Shown here: one piece after another, positions 27,394 through 36,300 of the stretch
How positions within the stretch are numbered: the stretch's first letter is position 1
Layout of the letters: the number at the start of each line of letters is the position of its first letter
Origin: JADKCZ01 sp963786945
Lineage (GTDB): Bacteria > Myxococcota > Myxococcia > Myxococcales > Anaeromyxobacteraceae
Length of the DNA: 64,000 nucleotides
Assembly (NCBI GenBank): GCA_963786945.1
Contig: CAWBAO010000004.1
Span: 434,001-498,000, forward strand
Direction of reading: 5' to 3'
Notes under the pieces: generated by a model
The model's database searches: none
What the model was told of the DNA's origin: nothing
The model's input: only the letters and a program-made list of their open reading frames with translations
Made by a program: the position numbers and the translations under genes

Positions 27394-28155
27394 CTACCGG
27401 CGCCGCTCCGCCTCGCGCCAGGCCTTCACCCCGGCCGCGATGGCCCCGGCGATCTTGTCCTGCTGCGCCGCGGTGGTGAGCCGCTTCGACTCGGCGCCGT
27501 TGGAGATGAAGCCCACCTCCAGCAGCACCGCCGGCATGCGGGCCCCCGCCAGCACGTAGAACGGCGCCTGCTTCACGCCGCGATCCTCGGCGCCGAGCGC
27601 GGCCACCAGCCGCTCGTGGAGCGCGTAGGCGAGCCGGGAGGAGCCCGCCAGCGCCGCGGTCTGCTCCAGGTCCTGGAGGATCCCGGCCACCGGGTCGCCC
27701 GGATCCGGCAGCGGCTCACCGGCCAGGCGGTCGGCGTTCTCGCGGGCCGCCGCGGCCGCGGCGTTGGCGTCGCTGGCGTCGGCGGAGAGGAAGTAGGTCT
27801 CCACCCCCGACGAGGTCCGCCGGGCCTCGGCGGTGGCCATCGAGTTGAGGTGGATGGAGACGAAGAGGTCGGCCTTGAGCCCGTTGGCCACCGCCGCCCG
27901 GGTGGTGAGCGGGACGCCGACGTCGCCGGTGCGGGTCAGCACCACCTTGGCCCCGAGCTGCTCCAGCCGGGGCCGCAGGCGGCGGGCGATCTGCAGCACC
28001 ACGTCCTTCTCCTTCACGCCGGTGGGCGACTGGGCCCCGTCCTGGTCGCCGCCGTGGCCGGGGTCGACCACCACCACGAAGGCCGGCGGCCCGGCCGCCG
28101 GGCGGGGCGGCGCCGGGGCGGCCAGGAGCAGGGCGGTGAGCAGCGGGACCAGCAT
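27394..28155 (-). CDS. N-acetylmuramoyl-L-alanine amidase (Amidase_3, AmiC-like)
   Basis: Exported zinc amidase that cleaves the MurNAc-L-Ala bond of peptidoglycan. Residues 1-22 form a signal peptide. The Amidase_3 domain fills the rest of the 253 residues: VDPGHGGDQDGAQ has the first zinc histidine, FVSIHLNSM the second, and VLLEVGFISN the catalytic glutamate. No AMIN or SPOR targeting domain is fused, so localisation may need a partner. It lies ten bases after selD in the long minus-strand run. Confidence 0.93.
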   Translation of the reverse strand: MLVPLLTALLLAAPAPPRPAAGPPAFVVVVDPGHGGDQDGAQSPTGVKEKDVVLQIARRLRPRLEQLGAKVVLTRTGDVGVPLTTRAAVANGLKADLFVSIHLNSMATAEARRTSSGVETYFLSADASDANAAAAAARENADRLAGEPLPDPGDPVAGILQDLEQTAALAGSSRLAYALHERLVAALGAEDRGVKQAPFYVLAGARMPAVLLEVGFISNGAESKRLTTAAQQDKIAGAIAAGVKAWREAERRR

Positions 28156-28165
28156 GCGGGAGTTC

Positions 28166-29215
28166 CTACACGACCTCGAGGCGCGCCGGCGAGCCGGGCA
28201 GCACCTCGCCGATGTCGGCCGCCTTCACCCCGGCCGCCGCCAGCGCCGCCAGCACGCCGGCCGAGCGCTCCGGCGCCACCGCCGCCAGCAGCCCGCCGTT
28301 GGTCTGGGCGTCGGCCAGCACGATGAGCGGCAGCGCCGCGTCCGGGTCGGCGCGCAGGTGGGGCTGCACCCAGGCCAGGTTGGCGCGCGATCCGCCCGGC
28401 ACCACGTCGGCGGCGGCCAGGTCCACCACGCCGTCGAGCACCGGCACGGCCTGCGAGCGGATGCGCAGGCCCACGCCCGAGCCCTCGGCCATCTCCCAGG
28501 CGTGGCCGAGCAGGCCGAAGCCGGTGACGTCGGTGAGCGCGTGGACGGCGCCCGACTGCGCCAGCGCCTCGCCGGCGGCCCGGTTCAGCTCGGCCATGAG
28601 CCGGGTGACGGCCTCCAGCAGGCTCCCCAGCGCCACGCCCCGCTTGATGGCGGTGGTGACGATGCCCGAGCCGAGCGGCTTGGTGAGCAGCAGCCGATCA
28701 CCGGGCCGCGCCCCCACGTTGCGCAGGATCCGGTCGGGGTGGACCAGCCCGGTGACCGCCATGCCGTACTTGGGCTCGGGGTCGTCGATGGAGTGGCCGC
28801 CCAGCACCGGCGCGCCGGCCAGCGCCGCCGCCTCGGCGCCGCCGCGGAGGACCTCGCCGAGCATGTCCAGCGGGAGCGTCTTCACCGGCCAGGCCACCAG
28901 GTTGAGGGCGAAGAGCGGCCTGGCCCCCATGGCCCAGATGTCGGAGAAGGCGTTGGCCGCGGCGATGCGCCCGAACCAGTAGGGATCGTCGACCACCGGC
29001 GTGAAGAAGTCGACCGTCTCCACCACCGCCTGATCGGGCGAGAGGCGGTAGACCGCCGCGTCGTCGCGGGTGGAGTGGCCGACCAGGACGTTCGGGTCAA
29101 CGACGGGCTCGAGGTGGCGCAGCACGTGCGCCAGGTCCGCGGGGCGGAGCTTGCAGGCTCAACCGGCGCCGTGGCTCAGCGTGGTGAGCCGGACCGTCTT
29201 CTCCTGCTCGCTCAT
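28166..29215 (-). CDS. selD: Selenophosphate synthase SelD, itself a selenoprotein
   Basis: Makes selenophosphate from selenide and ATP, the selenium donor for Sec-tRNA. A conventional reading would start at an internal ATG near 29125, but the frame extends upstream through an in-frame TGA (29159-29161) to ATG 29215: LTTLSHGAG, then Sec, then ACKLRPADL. This is the active-site loop, where E. coli SelD has Cys17 in SHGAGCGCK, so TGA encodes selenocysteine at position 19. The full 349 residues match family length. Other motifs: TRDDAAVYRL, AANAFSDIWAMG, GGHSIDDPEPKYG, TDVTGFGLLGH. The start overlaps the preceding TPR stop by one base. Recoding requires SelA, SelB and tRNA-Sec elsewhere. Confidence 0.93.
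29133..29151 (-). promoter_or_regulatory. Candidate SECIS hairpin of selD
   Basis: Beginning seven bases after the recoded TGA, the mRNA can fold AGCUCCGC against GCGGACCU with a CCC loop and one C-C mismatch. Position fits a bacterial SECIS, though the loop lacks the usual GU. Confidence 0.35.
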
Positions 29216-29929
29216 CACGGCAGCGAGGGCTTGCCCTCGGCCAGCTCCAGGTAGAGGGAGGCGTTGCGGTTGCCGGGGCTGATGGCCAGCACCGCCTGCC
29301 ACTGCGCCATGGCCTCGTCGCGCCGGCCGGCCGCCAGCAGGCTCAGCCCCAGGTTGAGCCGGGCCGGCACGTAGGTCGGGCTGGCCGCGATGACCTGCTC
29401 GTACTCGGCCATGGCGGCGTCGCGCTCGCCGGCGTCGCGCAGCGCGCCCGCCAGCTTGGCCCGGATGTCGGCGAAGGCCGGCCCCAGCACCAGCGCCCGC
29501 CGGTACTCGGCCACCGCCTCCCGGTAGTGGCCGGCCGAGAGGAAGACGTCGGCGATGTCGGCGTACATGTTGGCCAGCTTGCCGGCCACGAACCGGTCCA
29601 GCCTGGTCTCGCTGGCGCCGGAGCGGGTCAAGGCGTGCTGGTAGGTCTCCTGCGCGTCCTTGTAGCGGCCGGTGTCGTTGTAGGTGACGGCCAGGTTGAG
29701 GGCGGCGTCGGTGTAGCCGGGGTTGAGCCGGAGCGCCGCCTCGAAGGCGCGCGGCCGCCTTCTGGTACTGGCCCTGGTCGTGATAGATGACGCCGAGCAT
29801 GTTGTAGACGTCGGCGAAGGACTGGTTCTTCTCGACCACCTCGGTGAGGTACTGCTCGGCGAGCGCGTACTCCCGCTTCAGGTAGTAGCCCCGTCCCAAC
29901 GTCAGGGCCTGCTTCAGGGTGTCGTCCAT
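29215..29929 (-). CDS. TPR-repeat protein, frameshifted
   Basis: About 237 residues from ATG 29929 (MDDTLKQALTLGRGYY), with GGGAGG upstream. Tandem tetratricopeptide repeats fill the chain: EYALAEQYLTEVVEKNQSF, REAVAEYRRALVLGPAF, DAAMAEYEQVIAASPTYV, DEAMAQWQAVLAISPGN. The frame breaks near 29750, inside a repeat: one extra base in GCGGCCGCGCGCC separates YHDQGQYQKAAA from FEAALRLNPGYTDAA. With the base removed the repeats continue without a gap. The stop overlaps the selD start by one base. It has no signal peptide and may be a cytoplasmic scaffold. Confidence 0.75.
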
Positions 29930-29958
29930 GTCGGCCGTTCCTCCCGGGATGGCCGACT

Positions 29959-30729
29959 CTACCTCAGGCCGTCGACGATGACCCAGCGGCCGTCCTCCTC
30001 GGCCAGCTCCAGCCGGGCCCGCAGCGCCGCCTCCGGCCCGTCGCCGACCCGCACCCGCTCGTCCTCGCCCACCACCACCCGGCCGGGCTCCACCCGCAGC
30101 TGCCAGGCGGTGACGGTCAGCGTGGCCGGCGGGCCCGCGCCCAGGTCGCGGGCCAGCTGGGCCAGCACCGCCGCCCGGCCCCCGGGGCCGCGGTAGCCCT
30201 GGCCCACCAGCCGCCCGTAGGCGGCCGCGTCGCGGGCGTTGAAGGCGTCGATGCGCCGGAAGAGGAGCGGCAGCACCCGCTTCAGCTCGGCCAGCTGCCG
30301 GCCGTCGGCGCACCAGCCGCCCAGGTCGCACGGGACCATGGAGAACCGCTCGCGGCCGATGTAGGCGACGCGGATCCGCCCGCGGCGCCAGTCGAGGACC
30401 CCCTCCCCCTCGACCATGGCCACCACCTGGGCCCGCTCGCCCTCGACGCTGATGGCCAGGTCGCCGAAGCGGACCGGCGTCAGCTCCAGCGTGCCGCCGG
30501 CGTCGAAGCCGTAGACGTCGGAGAGGTGGAGGCTCCGCTGCCGCGCCAGCGCGGCGCGGACCTGCGTGTCGGGGTCGGCCACCGCGCCGGCCAGCCGCGG
30601 CGTGGCGGCGCGGAGCCACCACCCGGCGCCGAGCACCAGCGCCACCAGCAGGACCGGGAAGACGTACGGGGCGCCCTGGCGGGCCTGGAGCAGCCGGCCG
30701 ACGGCTCGCCTGCTACCGGAGCTGCCCAA
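29959..30729 (-). CDS. Membrane-anchored protein with NTF2-like C-terminal domain
   Basis: 256 residues. One transmembrane helix at about residues 22-42 (PYVFPVLLVALVLGAGWWL) leaves the bulk outside the cytoplasm. A beta-rich middle (residues 60-135) contains PCDLGGWC, a possible disulphide pair. From about residue 150 the pattern FRRIDAFNARDAAAYGRLV and a following beta-sheet recall the NTF2-like/SnoaL fold. TTG 30729, inside the bamD 3' end, is the likely start with GGAG seven bases upstream. Function unknown; operon context with bamD suggests an envelope role. Confidence 0.6.
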   Translation of the reverse strand: MGSSGSRRAVGRLLQARQGAPYVFPVLLVALVLGAGWWLRAATPRLAGAVADPDTQVRAALARQRSLHLSDVYGFDAGGTLELTPVRFGDLAISVEGERAQVVAMVEGEGVLDWRRGRIRVAYIGRERFSMVPCDLGGWCADGRQLAELKRVLPLLFRRIDAFNARDAAAYGRLVGQGYRGPGGRAAVLAQLARDLGAGPPATLTVTAWQLRVEPGRVVVGEDERVRVGDGPEAALRARLELAEEDGRWVIVDGLR

Positions 30730-31504
30730 GCAGCTTCTCCGCCTCGTACCGCCGCTTGTCGTCCGGGTAGCGGGTCAGCAGCTTCTGCAGCGCCTGCTGG
30801 GCCTTGAACCGCTCGTCGAGGTGGGCGTAGGCGATGGCCATCCGCAGCAGCGCGTCGGGCTCCTGGGGCGTGCCCGGGTACTCGCGCGACAGCGCCTCGT
30901 AGCGCATGGCCGCCCCCGCCCAGCGCTCGCGCTTGAAGTAGAAGTCGCCGACGTAGGCCTCGTGGGCTGCCAGCTTGGTCTGCACCTCGGCCAGCAGCTT
31001 CCTGGCCTCGGGGACCTGCTTGGCCCCGGGGCGATCCTTGAGGAACGTCACCAGCAGGTCGGCCGCGGCGCGCAGCGCCTTCTGGTCCTTCTCGTAGGCG
31101 GGCGGGAAGAGGATGAAGTCGGACGGGGCGTCGTTGTAGCGGGAGAGCGCGGCCCGGAAGGCGGCGTAGTCGGCCTCCTCGTGGGTCGGGTGGGCCGTCA
31201 CGAAGGCGTTGTAGGCATCGGCCGCCTCCGGGTAGCGGCTCTGCAGGTACTTGGAGTCGGCCTGGCGCAGCTCGGCCAGCGCGGCGTACTTGGAGAAGGG
31301 GTACTTGGTCCGGACGTGCTCGTAGAACTTGCCGGCCTCGACCCAGTTCTCGTGCTTCATCTCGTCGAGGCCGGCCTCGTAGTTCTCCTCGGCGGTCTTG
31401 GCGTAGCGGATCTCGCCGGTGAACGAGACCCGGCCGCTGGCGCAGGCCAGCAGCGGGAGCATGGCGACGAGGAGAATCCGGGTGCGCATGAGGGGGCGAA
31501 ACAT
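30713..31504 (-). CDS. bamD: Outer-membrane assembly lipoprotein BamD (YfiO family)
   Basis: BamD is the essential lipoprotein partner of BamA in inserting outer-membrane proteins. The N-terminus MRTRILLVAMLPLLAC is a short lipoprotein signal with lipobox LLAC. About five TPR-like repeats follow (ENYEAGLDEMKHENWVEAGK, KYPFSKYAALAELRQADS, REYPGTPQEPDALLRMAIAY). ATG 31504 is used; ATG 31489 is equally possible, and neither has a good ribosome-binding site. It lies between recX and the NTF2-like gene. Confidence 0.88.
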   Translation of the reverse strand: MFRPLMRTRILLVAMLPLLACASGRVSFTGEIRYAKTAEENYEAGLDEMKHENWVEAGKFYEHVRTKYPFSKYAALAELRQADSKYLQSRYPEAADAYNAFVTAHPTHEEADYAAFRAALSRYNDAPSDFILFPPAYEKDQKALRAAADLLVTFLKDRPGAKQVPEARKLLAEVQTKLAAHEAYVGDFYFKRERWAGAAMRYEALSREYPGTPQEPDALLRMAIAYAHLDERFKAQQALQKLLTRYPDDKRRYEAEKLLGQLR

Positions 31505-31562
31505 AGCGTAGATGCGGTGGTCGCGCATGTGGGGCGGCGGCTGCCCCGAACCGGGCAGGCGG

Positions 31563-32063
31563 TCAGCCCTCCTCCAGCTCGCGATCGTCGAGGCCCCCCA
31601 GCACCCTCGCCACCACCGCCCCGGAGAAGCCCCGGCCCAGGAGGAAGCGGGCCAGCCGGGCGCGGGCCCGGGCGTCGAGCCGGTCGAGCGGCTCGCCCCT
31701 GGCCCGCCGCTCCGCCAGGGCCCGGCACAGGGCCGCCTCCCCGCCCGGCGCCTCCTCGGCCAGCGCCCCGGCCACCGCCGCCCGGGCCGCGGCCTGGCCG
31801 ATCCCGGCCCGGCGGAGCCGCTGCTCGGCGACCCGCGGCCCGACCCGCCCGGAGGCCATGAGCGACCGGGCCCGGGCGCGCGCCCAGGCCCGGTCGTCGA
31901 GGTAGCGCAGCTCGCGCAGCCAGGCGATCACCGCGTCGGCGTGGGCGGCCAGCCCGGCCTTCTCCAGCCGGGCCCGGAGCTGGGCCTCGGTGCGCGCGGC
32001 GGCGGCCAGGGACCTGAGCGCCAGGGCCCGGGCCCGCTGCAGCGGCGGCTCGTCGGCCTTCAT
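31563..32063 (-). CDS. recX: Regulatory protein RecX
   Basis: RecX caps RecA filaments and limits recombination and SOS induction. 166 residues, all helical, with the repeated three-helix pattern: ARALALRSLAAAARTEAQLR, then WLRELRYLDDRAWARARARS, VAEQRLRRAGI, and a final LARFLLGRGFSGAVVARVLG. recA is not in the window, so this copy is unlinked, as is often seen. It follows pilT by twelve bases. Confidence 0.88.
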   Translation of the reverse strand: MKADEPPLQRARALALRSLAAAARTEAQLRARLEKAGLAAHADAVIAWLRELRYLDDRAWARARARSLMASGRVGPRVAEQRLRRAGIGQAAARAAVAGALAEEAPGGEAALCRALAERRARGEPLDRLDARARARLARFLLGRGFSGAVVARVLGGLDDRELEEG

Positions 32064-32075
32064 GCGTCCGGTGGG

Positions 32076-33362
32076 CTAGAACCGCTCGATCTGGAAGTCG
32101 TCGTCGCCAGGGGCGGGCCCGGCGGCGGGGCCTCCCGGGGACGGCGCCTTGGCCGGCTGCACCCGGCCCAGCGCGATGCCGGGCTGGGCCGGTGGACCGG
32201 GGGCCGGGCGCGGCGGGGCGGGGCGGGGGCCGGCCGCGGCGGCGAGGGGCTCGGCCTTGGTCTCGAACCCGTCCCACTTCGAGTCGCTGGTGCCGCTGAC
32301 GCCGGAGACGCGCAGCGCGAAGTCGTCGGGGTTGGTGGCCTGCCGCAGCGCCTCCTCGTAGGTGATGAGGTTCGACTTGAGCAGGAACATCAGCGACTGG
32401 TCGAAGGTCTGCATCCCGTAGCTGACGTGCCCCTGGGAGATGGCGTCCGGGATCTCCTTGGTCCGGTCCTTGTCCTCGATCATCTCGCGGACGCGGCTGG
32501 TGCAGAGCAGCACCTCGATGGCCGGCACCCGGCCCTTGCCGTCGGCGCGCGGCACCAGCCGCTGCGAGATGACGCCGCGCAGGACCGAGCCGAGCTGCAG
32601 CCGGACCTGCTTCTGCTGGTACGGGGGGAAGGCGGAGATGATCCGGTTGATGGTCTCGGTGGCGTCCAGGGTGTGGAGCGTCGACATCACCAGGTGGCCG
32701 GTCTCGGCGGCGGTGAGCGCGGTCTCGATGGTCTCGAGGTCGCGCATCTCGCCGACCAGGATGACGTCCGGGTCCTGGCGCAGGGCGCTCTTGAGCGCCT
32801 GCCCGAAGCTCATGGTGTCGACCCCGACCTCGCGCTGGTTCACGATCGAGCGCTTGTCGCGGATGAGGAACTCGATGGGATCCTCGATGGTCATGATGTG
32901 GCAGGTCTCGGTGGCGTTGACGTGGTCGATCATCGCCGCCAGCGTGGTCGACTTGCCCGAGCCGGTGGTGCCGGTGACCAGCACCAGGCCGCGCTGCTCG
33001 CCCGCCACCTTCTCCAGCACCTTCGGCAGCATGAGCTGCTCGATCGACTGGATCTTGAAGGGGATGACCCGCAGCACCACCCCGATGGTGCCGCGCTGCT
33101 GGAAGATGTTGACGCGGAAGCGCCCCAGGCCGGGGACGCCGTAGGCCAGGTCCACCTCGTTGGTCTGCTTGTACTTCTCGCGCTGGTACTCGTTCATGAT
33201 CCCGAGCGCCATCCGCTGGATCTCCTCCGGCGGCAGCCGCCGGGCGTCCTTGAGCGGCACCAGCCCGCCGTCCACCCGGAACATGGGGGGCAGGCCGGCC
33301 TTCAGGTGGATGTCGCTGGCGCCGGCGCGCAGGGCGATCTGCAGGATCTCGTTCAGTTCCAT
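32076..33362 (-). CDS. pilT: Twitching motility ATPase PilT
   Basis: Hexameric ATPase driving type IV pilus retraction. Residues 1-345 match PilT: ASDIHLKAGLPPMFRVDG (N-terminal PAS-like part), Walker A GTTGSGKST, Asp-box IEDPIEF, Walker B ILVGEMRDLET, His-box HLVMSTLHT, and the C-terminal AIRNLIR-like helix region. From about residue 350 a Pro/Ala/Gly-rich tail of 75-80 residues follows, ending GDDDFQIERF; usual PilT proteins stop near 345-370. ATG 33362 begins MELNEILQIALRAGASDIH. First gene of the long minus-strand run. Confidence 0.95.
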   Translation of the reverse strand: MELNEILQIALRAGASDIHLKAGLPPMFRVDGGLVPLKDARRLPPEEIQRMALGIMNEYQREKYKQTNEVDLAYGVPGLGRFRVNIFQQRGTIGVVLRVIPFKIQSIEQLMLPKVLEKVAGEQRGLVLVTGTTGSGKSTTLAAMIDHVNATETCHIMTIEDPIEFLIRDKRSIVNQREVGVDTMSFGQALKSALRQDPDVILVGEMRDLETIETALTAAETGHLVMSTLHTLDATETINRIISAFPPYQQKQVRLQLGSVLRGVISQRLVPRADGKGRVPAIEVLLCTSRVREMIEDKDRTKEIPDAISQGHVSYGMQTFDQSLMFLLKSNLITYEEALRQATNPDDFALRVSGVSGTSDSKWDGFETKAEPLAAAAGPRPAPPRPAPGPPAQPGIALGRVQPAKAPSPGGPAAGPAPGDDDFQIERF

Positions 33363-33476
33363 CGCAGCGGCGAGGGTAACACCCGGATCCGGCTCGGTCC
33401 ATGTTCCGGGGCCGCGGCGGGCGGAGCGACGGTCGGCGCATCGACGCCCGCACCGGTTTCGTGCTGAACTCCGGCG

Positions 33477-34853
33477 GTGGGCACCCCGAGGGGAGACGAT
33501 ATCGCCGGCCACGCCGCCGCCGCCGATCTCGGCGAGGCCGTCCGGGCCGGCGTCGAGGAGGTGCGCTACCGCAACGGCCTGACGGTGGCCTGGCTCCGCA
33601 TCGGCCTGCGCCTGCTCACCCTGGCCCTCTGGGTGACCTCGGCCGCCCGGGGCGCCGGCGACGCCTACTGGGAGGCCGCCGCGGTCAACACCGTCCACCT
33701 GGCGGTGGGCGCCGTGGTGCTGGTCATGCTGCGGCGCCGCCTCCAGGTCCACCGGGTGCTGCTGGCGGGGGCCACCGTCGACCTGCTGGTGGTGGCCATC
33801 GCCGGCATGCGGACCGACATGCTCGACGGGGCCTCGGTCGGCTACCTGATGGGCGTGTTCGAGCTGATCCTGCTGCTGGCGGCCCTGACCCTGCCGCGCG
33901 GCCAGGTGATCACCCTGGCGATCTCGGCGACCGCCTTCCAGGCCTACCTGGGCGTCCGCACCGGCATCGACCTCCCCTACCTGCTGGCCACCGTCCTCAC
34001 CCTGGGCGCCTTCTCGGTGGCGGCCGCCCTGGCGGGGGCCCGGATGATCGAGCTGGCCTCCCGCCGCGCCCTCGAGGAGCACACGGCACGGCTGGCACGG
34101 GCCCACGGCGACGCGCTGGCCCGGGCCAACGCCGAGATCGCGGCCCAGCGCGACCAGCTGGTGGCGGCCCGGCAGCAGTCGATGACGCTCACCCAGCTCG
34201 TCGTCCACGACCTGCGCAACCCGCTCTCGTCCATCCTGCAGTTCATCTCGCTGGCCGCCAGCCGGGCCCGGCAGCGGGGCGGGCAGGAGGAGCTCGAGGA
34301 GGACCTGCGCCTGGCCGGCGAGGAGGGGCAGCGGCTGGCCGGCATGGTGGGCGACCTGCTGCTGCTGGCCCACCTGGAGAACGGGGCCATGCAGGTCAAG
34401 CCGCAGGCGGTGCCGGTGCGGGTGCTGCTGGAGACCGCGGCGCGCGCCGTCGGGCCGCGGGCCGCGGACCGCCGGGTGTCCCTGTCGGTGCGGGGCGACC
34501 CGGAGCTGATGGCGCGCTGCGACCTCGACCTGATGCGGCGCCTGCTGGAGAACCTGCTGGTGAACGCCCTGCGCTACGTCCGGCCCGGGGACCGGATCGA
34601 GCTGGAGGCCAGCCTGGTCGGGACCGAGCTGCGGGTCGCGGTGCGGAACTCCGGGCCGCCGGTGCCGGAGCCGGTGCGCGAGCGGCTCTTCGAGAAGAAC
34701 GGCCCGGGCGCCAACCGGCAGTGGCACAACGCCGGGCTCGGGCTCTACCTGTGCCGGCTGGTGGCCGAGGCCCACGGGGGCCGGATGGTGCTGGCCGAGA
34801 CGCCCGGCTGGCCGGTGGCCTTCGAGGCCTGGCTCCCCGACGCCAGGCCGTAG
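33477..34853 (+). CDS. Membrane histidine kinase with atypical G1 box
   Basis: 458 residues from GTG 33477. Residues 35-200 contain about six membrane helices; a coiled segment (ALEEHTARLARAHGDALARA) leads to the kinase core. H-box VVHDLRNPLSSIL and N-box LLENLLVNALRYV are good, and G2 is present as NAGLGLYLCRL. The G1 box reads VAVRNSGPPVP: Asn replaces the usual ATP-contacting Asp and the second Gly is Pro, so kinase activity may be reduced. No response regulator is adjacent. The gene converges on rpsI across a strong hairpin. Confidence 0.85.
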   Translation: MGTPRGDDIAGHAAAADLGEAVRAGVEEVRYRNGLTVAWLRIGLRLLTLALWVTSAARGAGDAYWEAAAVNTVHLAVGAVVLVMLRRRLQVHRVLLAGATVDLLVVAIAGMRTDMLDGASVGYLMGVFELILLLAALTLPRGQVITLAISATAFQAYLGVRTGIDLPYLLATVLTLGAFSVAAALAGARMIELASRRALEEHTARLARAHGDALARANAEIAAQRDQLVAARQQSMTLTQLVVHDLRNPLSSILQFISLAASRARQRGGQEELEEDLRLAGEEGQRLAGMVGDLLLLAHLENGAMQVKPQAVPVRVLLETAARAVGPRAADRRVSLSVRGDPELMARCDLDLMRRLLENLLVNALRYVRPGDRIELEASLVGTELRVAVRNSGPPVPEPVRERLFEKNGPGANRQWHNAGLGLYLCRLVAEAHGGRMVLAETPGWPVAFEAWLPDARP

Positions 34854-34873
34854 CGCGCGGCCCACGACGACGA

Positions 34874-34904
34874 ACGGCCGGCCACCCCGGGGGGTGCCGG
34901 CCGT
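34874..34904. terminator. Bidirectional terminator hairpin between kinase and rpsI
   Basis: ACGGCCGG-C-CACCCC pairs with GGGGTGCCGGCCGT (14 bp, one bulged C, 2-base loop) in the 82-base gap between two convergent stops. Symmetric, so it could serve both. Confidence 0.6.
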
Positions 34905-34935
34905 CGGGACGGGCCAGGAGGGCGCCGCCGGGCGG

Positions 34936-35328
34936 CTAGCGCTTGGAGAACTGGAACCGCTTGCGGGCGCCGGGGCGGCCGTACTTCTTGCGCTCGACGG
35001 CGCGGGCGTCGCGGGTGAGGAAGCCGGCCTTCTTCAGGACCGGTCGGAACTCGGCGTTGAGCTCGACCAGGGCGCGGCTGATGCCGTGGCGGATGGCGCC
35101 GGCCTGGCCGGAGAGCCCGCCGCCGTTGGCGGTGACGAGGACGTCGACCTTGCCGAGCTGGTCCACGAGCTTGAGCGGCTCGATCAGGATCATCTTGGAG
35201 GTCTCGCGGCCGAAGTACTCGTCCATGGGCCGGCCGTTGATGGTGACGTTGCCGGTGCCGGGGACGAGCCGGACGCGCGCCACGGACTCCTTGCGGCGGC
35301 CGACGTTGATCTGGACCTGGGTGGCCAT
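34936..35328 (-). CDS. rpsI: 30S ribosomal protein S9 (uS9)
   Basis: 130 residues, standard length. Begins MATQVQINVGRRKESVARVR and ends GARKRFQFSKR, whose terminal basic tail reaches the ribosomal P site. GGGLSGQAGAIRHGISRAL is the conserved core. It overlaps the rplM stop by one base (TGATG), the conserved L13-S9 operon. Confidence 0.99.
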   Translation of the reverse strand: MATQVQINVGRRKESVARVRLVPGTGNVTINGRPMDEYFGRETSKMILIEPLKLVDQLGKVDVLVTANGGGLSGQAGAIRHGISRALVELNAEFRPVLKKAGFLTRDARAVERKKYGRPGARKRFQFSKR

Positions 35329-35783
35329 CAGTTCCTGCCCTTCGAGGCGGCGAGCGCCTGCGGCTTCTGCGCGGCGTGCGGGTGGGTGTCGCCGGCGTAG
35401 ACCTTCAGCTTCGTCATCATCTGCCGGCCCAGCGCGCTCCTCGGCAGCATGCGCTTGACGGCGTTGACCAGCACGGCCTCGGGGTGCTTCTGCCGGAGCT
35501 TGGCGGGCGGGGTCAGCTTCTCGCCACCCGGGTGCATGGTGTGGGTGAAGTAGAGCTTGTCCGTCTCCTTCTTGCCGGTGAAGCGGACCTTGTCGGCGTT
35601 CACCACCACCACGAAGTCGCCGGTGTCGAGCGACGGCGTGTAGAGGGGCTTGTGCTTGCCCTTGAGGATGGTGGCGATGCGGGTGGCGAGGCGGCCGACC
35701 GTCTGGTCGGCGCCGTCGACGACCCACCAGGCGCGGCCCTTGAGGGCCTCGTCGCGGGTGGCGCTGTGCGTGGTTCTGGACAT
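35328..35783 (-). CDS. rplM: 50S ribosomal protein L13 (uL13)
   Basis: 151 residues. Landmarks: RAWWVVDGADQTVGRLAT, GDFVVVVNADKVRFTGKK, and RMLPRSALGRQMMTKLKVYA. First gene of the rplM-rpsI operon under a near-consensus promoter. Slightly longer at the C-terminus (HAAQKPQALAASKGRN) than in E. coli. Confidence 0.99.
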   Translation of the reverse strand: MSRTTHSATRDEALKGRAWWVVDGADQTVGRLATRIATILKGKHKPLYTPSLDTGDFVVVVNADKVRFTGKKETDKLYFTHTMHPGGEKLTPPAKLRQKHPEAVLVNAVKRMLPRSALGRQMMTKLKVYAGDTHPHAAQKPQALAASKGRN

Positions 35784-35821
35784 GGAAAGACCTGACTTTT
35801 CCCGGAAAAATTGGAAGGCGC

Positions 35822-35850
35822 GTTCTAGAGGAACGACGAGCCCTTGTCAA
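35822..35850 (-). promoter_or_regulatory. Strong sigma-70 promoter of rplM-rpsI
   Basis: A perfect TTGACA -35 box (35845-35850), a 17-base spacer and a TAGAAC -10 box (35822-35827). Transcription would start near 35815, leaving a leader of about 30 bases. The best promoter in the window. Confidence 0.75.
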
Positions 35851-35986
35851 GGGTCGACGCCCCCGGCACGGCGCCCGGCGCCGTCGCCATCGAGGGAGGC
35901 GCAATCTATACGGGTGGGCCGCCGATTGCCAGCGCCGAGACCCCATTCCCGGGCCCTCCCCTTGGCGGCATCCCGTCCGGCTCGCT

Positions 35987-36300
35987 ATGAAGGGCCGCAT
36001 GATCCTCCCCCGCCGGCGCGAGCAGCCGGGCACGACCCGCCTCCCCGGGGCAGCCGGTGCGCCCTGGGCCGGGCCGGGGCCGCGGCGGCCCCCGCTGGCC
36101 GTCGCCGAGGCCCGCTGCAACCGCTGCGGCGCCTGCCTCAGGCTGGGCTGCCCGGCCATCGAGGACGCCGGCGGCGAGGGGCTGGCCATCGACCCGGCCC
36201 GCTGCACCGGCTGCGGCCTGTGCGCGCCCCTGTGCCGGGCCCGCGCCATCGGCCCGGCGCTGCACCTGGTCGTCCCGGCCACGGCCGGCGACGCGTCGCC

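Noticed and set aside
28166..29125. N-terminally truncated selD starting at an internal ATG near 29125
   Set aside because: It would lack the catalytic SHGAG-x-ACK loop, which is present just upstream if TGA is read as selenocysteine.
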